NCBI GenBank assembly: GCA_030145585.1
Contig: JAQYVK010000044.1
Coordinates: 1 to 37,098, forward strand
Source: Desulfatiglandales bacterium
GTDB lineage: Bacteria; Desulfobacterota; DSM-4660; Desulfatiglandales; HGW-15
Direction: 5' to 3'
Length of the DNA stretch: 37,098 bases
Of the stretch, positions 24,461 to 32,853 are shown one piece after another. The notes under the pieces were generated by a model. That model did no database searches and was not told the DNA's origin. It saw nothing but the letters and a program-made list of their open reading frames with translations. Each line of letters begins with the position of its first letter. Position 1 is the first letter of the stretch. Position numbers and translations under genes: made by a program.

Positions 24461-24973
24461 ATGGAACCCATATCAGCAGAGTTGGTTGAGAAGACGTGGA
24501 AAGAATTTGCCACGTTCCCTCTCGAAAAGGCACAAACAGAAGCGGCAAATATCAGTAAAACCCAGCCGAATCTCGTGGCGTTCATGATGGAGTTCACCCA
24601 GGAGTTGAGTCAGGAAGTTAAAGAATTGGCCATTTACATGTTTTATGTCTTGTATCGGATGTTTCAAAAAAATTCAAAAAAGAAAATTAAGGGAATCTCG
24701 GCCGAAGAGATCATCACTTCCTACGAAAAAAACGAGCATTTTATTAAAAGCCTGGAAGGGGTCCATGACAAATTTTTTGAAAGAATAGCCGGTGTTCAGC
24801 TTTCAGGACAACCCTATGTTATGAAATATGTTGTGGAAACCCTCATTGAAGCCCCGGAGGATGAAGAACCCGTGGCGCTGACTGAAGAAGATATGGGCTA
24901 TTTGTTTCTTTTGCTCAAAACCGTCGTAGATTTGCTTGACCAGAGGATGAGGTTTGATTTGAAAGAAAAGTAA
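24461..24973 (+). CDS. Hypothetical helical protein, 170 residues
   Basis: The ATG at 24461 is used; a TTG at 24446 is in frame upstream. The protein is predicted helical and acidic: MEPISAELVEKTWKEFATFPLEKAQTEAANISKTQPNLVAFMMEFTQELSQEVKELA. A basic patch follows (FQKNSKKKIKG), and the second half holds ERIAGVQLSGQPYVMKYVVETLIEAPEDEE and EDMGYLFLLLKTVVDLLDQRM. No membrane or signal segment and no known motif. It stands alone on the plus strand between AT-rich DNA and a foldback repeat. Function unknown. Confidence 0.75.
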   Translation: MEPISAELVEKTWKEFATFPLEKAQTEAANISKTQPNLVAFMMEFTQELSQEVKELAIYMFYVLYRMFQKNSKKKIKGISAEEIITSYEKNEHFIKSLEGVHDKFFERIAGVQLSGQPYVMKYVVETLIEAPEDEEPVALTEEDMGYLFLLLKTVVDLLDQRMRFDLKEK

Positions 24974-25072
24974 GGATGGGATCCGATCCGGATGTTTATC
25001 CAAGCTTGGAAAACCTGGCCCGGGGGGGGTAGGTCAGAGCTCAGAGATTTTGCTTTAAAAGTGAAAGGGTTC

Positions 25073-25231
25073 TAAATCCGAAGCACGAAATCCGAAACAA
25101 TATCTAATGACCAAAATTCAAATGACATAAACCATTGCCATTACTGATATTCACTGTGACATACGTTTTGAATTTGGAGCCTTCGATATTATGATTTGTT
25201 TCGTATTTCGTGCTTCGAATTTCGGATTTTT
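25073..25231. repeat. AAATCCGAA-type foldback repeat, copy 2
   Basis: The left arm TAAATCCGAAGCACGAAATC (25073 onward) pairs with the right arm at 25193-25231 that includes CGTGCTTCGAATTTCGGATT. Its inner left segment is the reverse complement of the inner right segment of copy 1 (22991-23171), so the two belong to one family in opposite orientations. Non-coding; lies after the sucD-like gene. Confidence 0.75.
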
Positions 25232-25298
25232 TCCAATACGATGACAGCAACTCATGCCTTTGGTCTTAGATCAAAGCCGGATACTCTGGGCGGGGCTT

Positions 25299-26171
25299 TT
25301 ACTTTAAATTATTCTTTATGGCCCATTCAGCCACATGTATCGGCGTTGTGAGAATAGTCGACCCCGCCTCCTCCAATGCCTTACACTTACCTCCAACGGT
25401 GCCGGCGGAGCCCCTAACAATGGCTCCCGCATGGCCCATGCGCTTTCCCTGGGGAGAATACTGCCCTGCAATGTAGGCGGCCACAGGTTTTTTTATACTG
25501 TCTGCAATATATTCAGCGGCTTTTTCTTCCTGCTCCCCGCCAACCTCTCCGACGATGACCACACCATCTGTCTCATCATCTTCCTCAAAGAGTCTGAGAA
25601 TATCTAGTAAATTGGTAAGAACGACAGGATCAGCTCCCATGCCGACAACCGCGCTCTGCCCGACGTTCGCTTCCGACAGGATCCCGGCAAATTCGTACGA
25701 GAGGGTGCCGCTACGAGAGATAATACCTAAACGGCCGGGTGCAAAAAGCGAGGCGGGCATGATGCCCATCTTCCCTTTTCCCGGCACGAGGATACCCGGT
25801 GTGGTGGGACCCAGAGCCAGAACATCCCGTTCCAGCGCGTAGGTGCGCATTTTCATGACATCATGTACGGGGATATGCTCCGGAACGACAACAATGAACC
25901 GAACACCCGCATCCACGGTTTCATAAAATGCGTCCAAGACAAAAGGGGCCGGAACAAAAAAAACGGATGCGTTCGCCCCGGTCTCCTCCACGGCTTCCGC
26001 CACACTATCAAATACCGGTACCCCTTCCACAGTTGTCCCCCCTTTGCCAGGGGTGACCCCGCCAACGATAGGGGTGTTGTACTCCTGCATCCAATGGGTC
26101 TGGACCCTTCCGATTTTACCTGTAATACCCTGAACAAGGATACGTGTTGTTTCATCAAGAAAAATACTCAT
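25299..26171 (-). CDS. sucD: Succinyl-CoA synthetase alpha-like subunit
   Basis: 290 residues. The CoA-binding Rossmann start [53 protein letters not shown] and the phosphorylated H247 ([14 protein letters not shown]) match the alpha subunit of NDP-forming acyl-CoA synthetases. With the beta subunit (26341-27483) it would interconvert an acid, CoA and ATP/GTP with acyl-CoA and NDP plus phosphate. Succinate is the default substrate; malate or another dicarboxylate cannot be excluded from sequence alone. It is transcribed after the beta gene, with a foldback element between them. Confidence 0.9.
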   Translation of the reverse strand: MSIFLDETTRILVQGITGKIGRVQTHWMQEYNTPIVGGVTPGKGGTTVEGVPVFDSVAEAVEETGANASVFFVPAPFVLDAFYETVDAGVRFIVVVPEHIPVHDVMKMRTYALERDVLALGPTTPGILVPGKGKMGIMPASLFAPGRLGIISRSGTLSYEFAGILSEANVGQSAVVGMGADPVVLTNLLDILRLFEEDDETDGVVIVGEVGGEQEEKAAEYIADSIKKPVAAYIAGQYSPQGKRMGHAGAIVRGSAGTVGGKCKALEEAGSTILTTPIHVAEWAIKNNLK

Positions 26172-26197
26172 CGAAAATCCTCGCTATAATGATGTTC

Positions 26198-26341
26198 GAA
26201 GTGGTTTCAAAATCTTCAATCGAGTTCAAGATCACGGCGGGACAAGGCGTTCAACCGCAGGAATATATGTAATATTTTGAGGATTGGACGCCTTGTCCCA
26301 ACAAAGAGATTGGGCCCGAGGGGAGGTTTTGAAACCACTTC
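26198..26341. repeat. 144-bp foldback element, copy 2 of the 31-nt-apex family
   Basis: Arms GAAGTGGTTTCAAAATCT (26198-26215) and AGGTTTTGAAACCACTTC (26324-26341) pair at 17 of 18 positions. A nested stem GGGACAAGGCGTTC / GGACGCCTTGTCCC surrounds the 31-nt apex (26255-26285), CCGCAGGAATA...TTTTGAGGATT. It lies between the sucC- and sucD-like genes and ends at the first base of the sucC stop complement. As RNA it would form one long hairpin in the middle of the transcript. Confidence 0.8.
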
Positions 26342-27483
26342 TACTTCCCTTCTCCTACTAATTCAAACAACCGCTCAACCACAGCCTCGGTTGCTGCTTC
26401 AGTGACCACATGAACACCCCCGGAACGAAAGATTTCCCAAGTTTCTTCCTGCCGGTTACCAAGCGCCTTTGCAACGATCGGCAGTTCGATGTTATGTTCC
26501 TTAATATAGCGCACGACGCCTTTTGCCCCTTCATGAATCGGGTTGATGCCGCCATATACATTAATTATTAGGGCACGCAAATCAACTTTCATCATAATGA
26601 GTTCCATACACTTGTATAGCAGTTCTTCCGTAATGCCGCCGCCTGTTTCAAGGAAATTTGCCGGTCGCATTCTTTGGCCGATGATGTCCATGGTGGCCAT
26701 ACCAAGGCCCGCCCCGGAGGAAATCAGCCCTATGTCTCCGTCAAGATCCACATATGTGACACCGATTTCCTTACCTTTTCTCTCCAGTGGATTTTCAATC
26801 CGATCGAGAGGATCAGGAACAGAGAATCTGGCCCTCGAAAGGGCCGAATCGTCAATTTCCAGAACCGCGTCCACGGCTAGGAGGCCTTCATTAGGAAGGA
26901 CCACAAGGGGGTTGATTTCCGCAATAAGGGCTTCATGCATGATAAATATCTTAAAAAGTTTGACAATAACGTCTGCGCAAGAAATGAGGAGGCGTTGAGA
27001 CAATCCGAGACTTTTCAGAAGGGTTCTTGCTTGGTATGGGTGAAACCCGAATGCAGGGTCGACATGCACGGAGACGACTTTGTCGGGAGCGTGCCGCGCC
27101 GCTTCTTCTATCTGGACGCCACCCTCCGTGCTGGCGACAATGACAGGCTTTCCCGAAAATCCGTCCACAGTTATCCCGACATAGAGTTCCCTTGAAATTT
27201 CCGCCTTTTGACTGACTAAAATTTTTCTGACAGGTAAACCTTTGATCTCGTCTCCCAAGAGATTCCCCGTAAATTCTTCGAGCTCTTCAGGCGTCGAAGC
27301 CGTCTTTATCCCTCCAGCGAGCCCGCGTCCACCCACAAGAACCTGCGCCTTAAGGACAACCGGATAACCTATTTCTCCGGCCAGGAGCAATGCCCCATCA
27401 GTGGTTTCAACAATACCCCGTCGCGGAACAGGAATGCCCATATTTTCAAAAATATCTGCTGCTTCATGTTCATGCAGTCTCAT
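26341..27483 (-). CDS. sucC: Succinyl-CoA synthetase beta-like subunit
   Basis: 380 residues with the ATP-grasp N-terminal part (MRLHEHEAADIFENMGIPVPRRGIV, KAQVLVGGRGLAGGIKTA) and the C-terminal flavodoxin-like ligase part (LETGGGITEELLYKC, INVYGGINPIHEGAKGVVRYI). These match the beta subunit of NDP-forming acyl-CoA synthetases, which binds ATP or GTP. The GGRGLAGGIK loop differs slightly from the E. coli GGRGKAGGVK, and overall it looks like a divergent member. It forms a gene pair with the alpha subunit 170 bp downstream; it may work on succinate or a related acid. No other TCA gene is in the window. A hairpin (TCTTCTCC / GGAGAAGA, 27514-27538) lies in the 5' leader. Confidence 0.88.
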   Translation of the reverse strand: MRLHEHEAADIFENMGIPVPRRGIVETTDGALLLAGEIGYPVVLKAQVLVGGRGLAGGIKTASTPEELEEFTGNLLGDEIKGLPVRKILVSQKAEISRELYVGITVDGFSGKPVIVASTEGGVQIEEAARHAPDKVVSVHVDPAFGFHPYQARTLLKSLGLSQRLLISCADVIVKLFKIFIMHEALIAEINPLVVLPNEGLLAVDAVLEIDDSALSRARFSVPDPLDRIENPLERKGKEIGVTYVDLDGDIGLISSGAGLGMATMDIIGQRMRPANFLETGGGITEELLYKCMELIMMKVDLRALIINVYGGINPIHEGAKGVVRYIKEHNIELPIVAKALGNRQEETWEIFRSGGVHVVTEAATEAVVERLFELVGEGK

Positions 27484-27535
27484 AGTTTAATCAATTCCTT
27501 CTCTTAATGGCGTTCTTCTCCAAATTAGTTGGAGA

Positions 27536-27772
27536 AGAGGATTCAAGGATCCAAGGATTCAAGTGTCTGTTTTGCAACGATCTTATCAATGCTTTAAACA
27601 TCCCTTATCCTTAATAGTAATAAAAGAGTATATCGATCTTATTCTATGCATTTTCCTGTCATCCTGTAAGTATCCAAACAGAATTTATAATATTTCTATA
27701 AATATTATAACGACCTGTAATTCTATGGTATTTCACTCGAATCCTTGACCCCTTGGATCCTTGAATCCTTCT
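27536..27772. repeat. 237-bp element with GGATTCAAGG arms
   Basis: The left arm GATTCAAGGATCCAAGGATT (27540 onward) is answered by CTTGACCCCTTGGATCCTTG ... AATCCTTCT (27743-27772). The same arm motif forms the compact repeat at 2566-2628. The ~170-bp interior is strongly AT-rich (TATAATATTTCTATAAATA) and non-coding. Confidence 0.7.
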
Positions 27773-28280
27773 AATCTGAGCAACCTTTTTGAAGATGAAC
27801 CCCGCATTTTTCCTTCAACTAAATCGGAGATGATCCTTTAATAGTAACATCGTGACCCCACAGGGTTTGAAAAATTATCAAACCGTTCATTTCGAGGAGA
27901 TCGTCACATGGCCAACCATGGGAGTTATCTACCTCTGAAATTAATCTCCGCAATGCGTTTAAAGGCAAATGACTGTCGCGGATAGGATTACTTTCAGGCG
28001 GGGATCTTCAAGCCTTCAATTGACAATATTCTACTTCCTGGTGGACGAATATAGGGAAATTGAGGCGGTATGTCAACAGCTATTTGTTCTCCCATCGGAA
28101 ACGTGTCAGAATTCGGACGCCTATATTTATGTAATATTATCAAATTGATATGCTAACATTTACTGAAACCAAATTGTTATTTTAAAATATAACTTGACAA
28201 ATTGGTCGAAAATATAATTAAAAATATAATCAAAAATAAGATTACCTATTTAATTTATTTGCTTCATCCAAAGCAGGGAG
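27773..28280. other. Gene-free 508-bp upstream region of the GntR gene
   Basis: No supported coding region. The last ~150 bp are very AT-rich and contain the three CAAATTG repeats described separately, TTGACA at 28194 and two TATAAT hexamers at 28213 and 28225. The spacings between these hexamers (13 and 25 bp) are not ideal for a normal promoter, so the start site is unclear. Confidence 0.55.
28141..28204 (+). promoter_or_regulatory. Three CAAATTG direct repeats, possible operator
   Basis: CAAATTG occurs at 28141, 28170 and 28198, spaced by 29 and 28 bp, that is, about every 2.7 helical turns. They lie 77 to 140 bp before the GntR start codon and overlap the TTGACA hexamer. They may be sites for autoregulation by the GntR protein, but the repeat is short and the AT-richness makes chance occurrence possible. 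Confidence 0.4.
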
Positions 28281-28976
28281 ATGGCTAAATCCGGACATAA
28301 AAAAGGACCAAACGGGCAGATCGATCACAGTCAGCAGGCCTACAATGGCATTCGTCGCATGCTCTATCATAAAGAGCTGGTGCCCGGGCAAAAGATCGGT
28401 TATCGGGACCTTGCAGAGCGTCTGAACATGAGTTCGACCCCTATTATTCAGGCGCTTAAATGGTTGGAATTTCAAGGATTTGTGCGGCACGAGCCCAACC
28501 GGGGATATATCATGGAACCCTTCAGCCTGAAGGAGGTGGAGGAAATCTATGAACTCCGACAGCTCTTGGAGCCGTCACTGCTGCCGGAGGCAATCAAAAG
28601 TCTGGATGACATGGGCGTTCAGCATTTGAAAGCGGCCCTGGATGACCATTTATCCGCAGTTAGGGAATTTTACCTGCAGGAGAGGTTGTTTAAAAACAAG
28701 GAGTTTCACCTCGTGTTGGCCTCTCTTTCTAAACAGAATACCCAGGTTCGTATTTTGGGAAACGTATTTGATCTCCTGTTCCTTAAATATGGCGGCAATT
28801 ATCTGTCTGCGGATTCACTGCAATCGGGTGACAAGGAACATCTGGAGATCTTTGACTGCGTTGTGAATCGGAATCTGGATGGAGCCAGGGACGTTCTAAC
28901 GCAGCACATTGTGAACGTCAAGGAACAGGTCATTACGAGATTCAGGAGAATTCTGGAGGAAAGGGAAGACATTTAA
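28281..28976 (+). CDS. GntR-family regulator with FCD domain
   Basis: 231 residues. An N-terminal winged helix-turn-helix (about 15-77) includes MLYHKELVPGQKIGYRDLAERLNMSSTPIIQALKWLEFQGFV. The C-terminal FCD ligand domain has RQLLEPSLLPEAI, the likely metal/ligand His residues in NKEFHLVLA, KEHLEIFDCV and LTQHIVN. FCD regulators typically bind organic acids and repress or activate nearby catabolic genes. It is directly upstream of the 4-hydroxybutyryl-CoA dehydratase gene, so acid- or CoA-derived metabolites are the plausible signal. The start at 28281 follows GCAGGGAG, with unusually close spacing. Confidence 0.92.
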   Translation: MAKSGHKKGPNGQIDHSQQAYNGIRRMLYHKELVPGQKIGYRDLAERLNMSSTPIIQALKWLEFQGFVRHEPNRGYIMEPFSLKEVEEIYELRQLLEPSLLPEAIKSLDDMGVQHLKAALDDHLSAVREFYLQERLFKNKEFHLVLASLSKQNTQVRILGNVFDLLFLKYGGNYLSADSLQSGDKEHLEIFDCVVNRNLDGARDVLTQHIVNVKEQVITRFRRILEEREDI

Positions 28977-28990
28977 AGGAATAAGGGGGT

Positions 28991-29040
28991 GGCTTGCTGT
29001 CCTGCTGAAAGAGACTTTCAGCAGGACAGCGGAACAAGCC
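28991..29040 (+). promoter_or_regulatory. Long hairpin between gntR and abfD, overlapping the terminator stem
   Basis: GCTGTCCTGCTGAAAG pairs perfectly with CTTTCAGCAGGACAGC around an AGA loop (16 bp), enclosed by GGCTTG (28991-28996) / CAAGCC (29035-29040). The AAGCC in the outer arm is also the first part of the terminator-like hairpin at 29036-29060. The two structures cannot both form fully, which gives an attenuator-like switch; whether it works that way is inference. Confidence 0.6.
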
Positions 29041-29064
29041 CCGACCTTCGGTCGGGGCTTCTTC
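29036..29064 (+). terminator. Terminator-like hairpin between gntR and abfD
   Basis: AAGCCCCGACC (29036-29046) pairs with GTCGGGGCTT (29051-29060) around a TTC/TTCG loop and is followed by CTTCAC. The stem is strong but the U-tract is weak (TTCTTC). It may partially terminate the gntR transcript or act as the terminator half of an attenuator. Confidence 0.6.
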
Positions 29065-29179
29065 ACACCTTGTGTTCGGGGATCTTTTGGAATCCCGTCA
29101 AAGCGGGTAGGAGAGAGATTCTCGAGCCTCGTCATTTTAAAGAGAAAGAAGCAGGGTAAATTATAAGGAGGAGAAAGAA

Positions 29180-30616
29180 ATGGGTTTAAAAACGAGAGAA
29201 GAATACATCGAGTCTATTCGACAAATGAATCCAACAGCTTATATGTTTGGTGAAAAAATAACGAATGTCGTGGATAATCCACGGCTTAGAGCGGGCATCG
29301 AGGCGACGGCAGTGACGTATGAAATGGCTGAGATGGAGGAATACAAGAAATACATGGTGACCGAAAGCCCTTTGATCAACGAACCGGTCAACCGTTTCAC
29401 CTTACCCCCATCATCCATTGAGGACCTTGTTGCCAGGGTCAAGATCAACAGGGCCCTTGCCAATCGCGTCGGGACCTGTCACCAACGATGCACCGGGTTG
29501 GATTGTCTCTCAGCCCTTGCCATCGTAACCTATGAGGTGGACCAGAAACATGGCACGAAATATCATGAAAATTTCAATAATTTTCTGAAATATATGCAGG
29601 AGAATGATCTCGCCGGAAATGCCGGGGTGACCGATGTCAAGGGGGATCGATCCCTAAACCCCCAGGATCAGGAAGATAAGGACATGTACCTGCGCATCGT
29701 AGAAAAACGGGACGACGGCATCGTAGTAAGGGGGGCCAAAGCCCATCAGACCGGTTCCCTTTCATCCCATGAAATCATCGTGATCCCAACCCGGGCCCTG
29801 AGGAAGGGAGATGAGGAATATGCCGTTGCATTCTCCGTACCAGCAGACTCGCCTGGATTGATTCATGTCGTGGGACGTTCAACTTTGGATATGCGGGAAA
29901 TGGAGGGATGTGACGTCGGCAATGTGAAATATTCCAAATATTGTCCCACCCTGATTTTCGATGATGTCTTTGTCCCGTGGGATCGGGTCTTTCTCTGCGG
30001 GGAAGTCGAGTTCGCCGTAGATATGGTCGTGAAATTTTCTTCGTTTCACAGGCAGAGCCATGGAGGTTGCAAATCGGGTAAAATAGACTGCATGATCGGG
30101 ACCGCCATGACTATGATGGACTACAATGGCACCTCCAAGGTCGGCCATCACAAACAAAAAATTATCGACATGATTCACAGGGCCGAAACACTCTATGGGT
30201 GCTGCCTGGCCTCTTCCTATGAGGGTAAAGAACAGCCCTCGGGAGCCTATTTCATCGATACGGTCTTGGCCAATGCCTCAAAGATGCATGAAGGCAAAGA
30301 AATGAGTGAGGCGACCCGTTTGATGGTGGATATATGCGGCGGGTACGTAGCTGACCTGCCGTCTGACAAGGATTTCGAAAATCCTGAAGTCGGGGATCTG
30401 ATAAAGAAATACATGAAGGGCGCAAACGGCGTACCGGTAGAGAAGCGTATCAAAATGTTCAGACTGGCCGAAAAACTGGCTATGGAGAGTGCCGACACTA
30501 TCTCGGACATCCATGGAGGGGGTTCGCCTGAAGCCCACCGCGTAACCATTTTGCGGGAAACCAATACCGAACAGAAGAAGAAGGCCGCACAGCGTTTGGC
30601 CGGAATCGAGGAATAG
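29180..30616 (+). CDS. abfD: 4-hydroxybutyryl-CoA dehydratase / vinylacetyl-CoA isomerase
   Basis: 478 residues. The 4Fe-4S ligands of AbfD are present: C100 and C104 in VGTCHQRCTGLDC, and H290 and C297 in FHRQSHGGCKSG (H-x6-C as in Clostridium aminobutyricum). The FAD-binding fold is that of the 4-hydroxyphenylacetate 3-hydroxylase family. The enzyme dehydrates 4-hydroxybutyryl-CoA to crotonyl-CoA by a ketyl radical mechanism, and is oxygen sensitive. AAGGAGGAG precedes the ATG. It may serve 4-aminobutyrate or succinate fermentation or an autotrophic-like cycle; the 4-hydroxybutyrate dehydrogenase and CoA-transferase partners are not here. The Cys/His spacing is fully canonical, so catalysis is expected. 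Confidence 0.95.
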   Translation: MGLKTREEYIESIRQMNPTAYMFGEKITNVVDNPRLRAGIEATAVTYEMAEMEEYKKYMVTESPLINEPVNRFTLPPSSIEDLVARVKINRALANRVGTCHQRCTGLDCLSALAIVTYEVDQKHGTKYHENFNNFLKYMQENDLAGNAGVTDVKGDRSLNPQDQEDKDMYLRIVEKRDDGIVVRGAKAHQTGSLSSHEIIVIPTRALRKGDEEYAVAFSVPADSPGLIHVVGRSTLDMREMEGCDVGNVKYSKYCPTLIFDDVFVPWDRVFLCGEVEFAVDMVVKFSSFHRQSHGGCKSGKIDCMIGTAMTMMDYNGTSKVGHHKQKIIDMIHRAETLYGCCLASSYEGKEQPSGAYFIDTVLANASKMHEGKEMSEATRLMVDICGGYVADLPSDKDFENPEVGDLIKKYMKGANGVPVEKRIKMFRLAEKLAMESADTISDIHGGGSPEAHRVTILRETNTEQKKKAAQRLAGIEE

Positions 30617-30988
30617 AACACTTCTATTTAAGTTAGAATCTGGAATCAACCCGTTTCCCTTAGCCTCTCCTGTGGGAGGGGCAAGGGAAATTTTTGTAGC
30701 GTAAAAGCTTGCGAAGTTCCGCCTCAAACCGACGAGCCGTTCGACAAGCTCACGGCCCTGAAGTTCTCGAAGGGTTGGCGGCGTAAATGTCCCATTTCTT
30801 GATGCCGAATGATGCTGGATCCTGGATTCTGGGTAAATCGAAAAAGAATTCTTCTTAGATCCAGTATCAAGTGACCAGCATCCAGTATCTGTTCGCACAT
30901 AGCATCATGTTTGATACAAAAACTTGATATTCACCCGCCTTGGGCGGGTACATTTTAAGATCTTGGCTTATGGAGACGCCTAAAAGGA
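30617..30988. other. Gene-free 372-bp region between abfD and the GlpA-like gene
   Basis: Holds the foldback at 30811-30891, a segment with ACAAGCTCACGGCCCTGAAG near 30740 that resembles common dispersed repeats, and a hairpin CCCGCC-TTG-GGCGGG near 30943-30958. No coding region is seen. Such a long repeat-filled gap argues against a tight operon between the two genes. Confidence 0.55.
30811..30891. repeat. GATGCTGGATCCTGG-type foldback repeat
   Basis: GATGCTGGATCCTGGATTCT (30811 onward) is answered by GACCAGCATCCAGTATC and AGATCCAGTATC (to 30891). A palindrome AAGAATTCTT lies in the loop. Non-coding. Confidence 0.65.
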
Positions 30989-32449
30989 ATGACCAAACCC
31001 TATGATGTCATAATTGTCGGTGCCGGGGTTGTCGGAAATGCGATCGCCCGAGAATTGTCGCGATATCAAATCAATGTCGCCGTTCTTGAAAAAGAACTGG
31101 ATGTTGGTTTGGGGACGAGTTCTCGGAACAGCGGAGTTGTGCACTCCGGTATCCACTACAAGCCGGGCAGTATGCGCGCAAAAGTGAATGTCCAAGGCAA
31201 TGACATGATGGGCGACTTGTGCAGAGATTTGAAGGTCAAAATCCAGTATATAGGCAAACTGACCGTCGCCCAGGATGACACCGACATCGAGACGCTTCAT
31301 GCACTGAAAGAGCAGGGCGAGGCCAATGGTGTGCCGGGTCTTGAGATCCTCGATAAGGATCAAATGCAGAAGATCCAGGCTGGAGTCGGCGGAATCCAGG
31401 CCCTTTATTCACCTACGACCGGCATCATTTGTCCTTATGGCCTGACAGTGGCCCTGGCAGAGAATGCCGTGGCCAATGGTGTTGATTTTCACTTGGGTGA
31501 AGAAGTAAAGGCCATCACGAAAACCAACAACCACTTTGAAGTGGAAACATCTCCAGGCAGACTCTTCAAAGCTCAAGTGCTCATCAACTCTGCAGGACTC
31601 TTTGCAGACAACATATGTAGAATGGCGGGAATAAACGAATACAGGATCTATCCCTGCCGCGGTGAATATCTCATTTTGGATAAAAGATTGGAGGGCAGCC
31701 TCTCCACACTGGTCTATCCCGCCCCACGAAAGGGAGGTGCGGGCCTCGGCATTCACCTGACCAATACGGTTGACGGAAATATATTGATTGGGCCCAGCAA
31801 TGAATATATTGATGAGTCTGATGATTACGCCTGCACGGCTGATGTCATCAAACTTCTGAAAAAGGAGGGCCATGAGCTCTTACCAGGGCTTTCCACGTCG
31901 GATTTTATTCGCAACTTTTCCGGCCTGAGGTCAAAGCAGACCTCTCCTGAAGAAAAAGGGTTTAAGGATTTCGTCATCGAGAGCAGGCGAGACCTGCCCG
32001 GCTTCATCAACCTGGTCGGTATTGAAAGCCCGGGTCTGACCTCTTCACCAGCAATCGCCCTCATGGTAAAGGATATGGTGGGTGAGACACTGTCTCTAAA
32101 AGAAAAAGGGTCTTTTGTGGCCGAACGCAAGGGCCTCACAGGTTTCTTCCATGAACTGCCCCCTGAGGAAAAGGCGGATCTGATAGCAGAGGATCCCGAT
32201 TACGGGGAGATCATATGTCGCTGCGAGCAGATTACCAAAAAAGAAATTCTGGATGCCATTCAAAACCCTTTGGGGAGCAAAACCATAAACGGGATCAAGT
32301 ACAGGGCCCGCGCTATGATGGGACGGTGCCAGGGTGGATTTTGTTTGCCGAGAATAGTACAGATACTGGAAAAGGAGTTTGGTTACAGGCCGGATGATTT
32401 TCTCCTGAGCAATCCCGGTTCCAACCTGTTTACGGGTCATGTTCGATAA
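30989..32449 (+). CDS. GlpA-like FAD-dependent dehydrogenase with C-terminal BFD-type [2Fe-2S] region
   Basis: 486 residues. FAD-binding Rossmann motif IIVGAGVVGNAIARELS (8-24), a DAO-type dehydrogenase core (SSRNSGVVHSGIHY), and a C-terminal BFD-like ferredoxin region with ICRCEQITKKEI and MGRCQGGFC cysteines. This domain order is that of anaerobic glycerol-3-phosphate dehydrogenase GlpA and related L-2-hydroxyacid oxidases. The next two genes (413-residue oxidoreductase, 127-residue DUF1667) complete a trio also seen in Thermotoga and clostridia. The substrate could be glycerol-3-phosphate or a 2-hydroxy acid; sequence alone does not decide. The ribosome site AAAGGA precedes the ATG. Confidence 0.88.
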   Translation: MTKPYDVIIVGAGVVGNAIARELSRYQINVAVLEKELDVGLGTSSRNSGVVHSGIHYKPGSMRAKVNVQGNDMMGDLCRDLKVKIQYIGKLTVAQDDTDIETLHALKEQGEANGVPGLEILDKDQMQKIQAGVGGIQALYSPTTGIICPYGLTVALAENAVANGVDFHLGEEVKAITKTNNHFEVETSPGRLFKAQVLINSAGLFADNICRMAGINEYRIYPCRGEYLILDKRLEGSLSTLVYPAPRKGGAGLGIHLTNTVDGNILIGPSNEYIDESDDYACTADVIKLLKKEGHELLPGLSTSDFIRNFSGLRSKQTSPEEKGFKDFVIESRRDLPGFINLVGIESPGLTSSPAIALMVKDMVGETLSLKEKGSFVAERKGLTGFFHELPPEEKADLIAEDPDYGEIICRCEQITKKEILDAIQNPLGSKTINGIKYRARAMMGRCQGGFCLPRIVQILEKEFGYRPDDFLLSNPGSNLFTGHVR

Positions 32450-32853
32450 TAATAGGAGCAGGGGCGAAGAAGAAGCGGGATGGTCCAAGCTATGCGATGC
32501 GGGAAAGAGGGTTTGTTTTCCTCTCACCCGCTCTCGTTGGTCGCTTGAGTACACAGGGAACTCAGAGAGAATTATTTTTTTGGTCTGATTCGTTAAGAGG
32601 ACGAATCAGACCAATCATCAGTCCCTTACGGGACCTATGGTTTAACCCAGATCCAAATGAAAGGTTAGAATGATATTGAGTCCCGCGAAAGCGGGATGAC
32701 TCATTGATCTGAATTCCCATCTCAGGAATTCAGATCAAATAGACTCCGTGACCTCTGTGAGCTCTGCGAGAGGTAAAAAGAACATTTTAGAGGTGGCGCT
32801 CTAAAAGGAATCAGGTATTAATTGAGTAGATTGGATATGAAGGCAATATATAA
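32450..32853. other. Gene-free 404-bp region with repeats
   Basis: No coding region is seen. It contains a GACTCCGTGACCTCTGTGAG-type repeat (32744 onward) and a perfect hairpin TTTTAGAG-GTGGCG-CTCTAAAA (32785-32806). The segment after the hairpin, CTCTAAAAGGAAT, resembles CGCCTAAAAGGAAT just before the GlpA-like gene. The long gap is unusual within a presumed operon. Confidence 0.55.

Noticed and set aside
27563-27748. 61-residue frame within the GGATTCAAGG element
   Set aside because: It lies in the AT-rich interior of a repeat and has no coding features.
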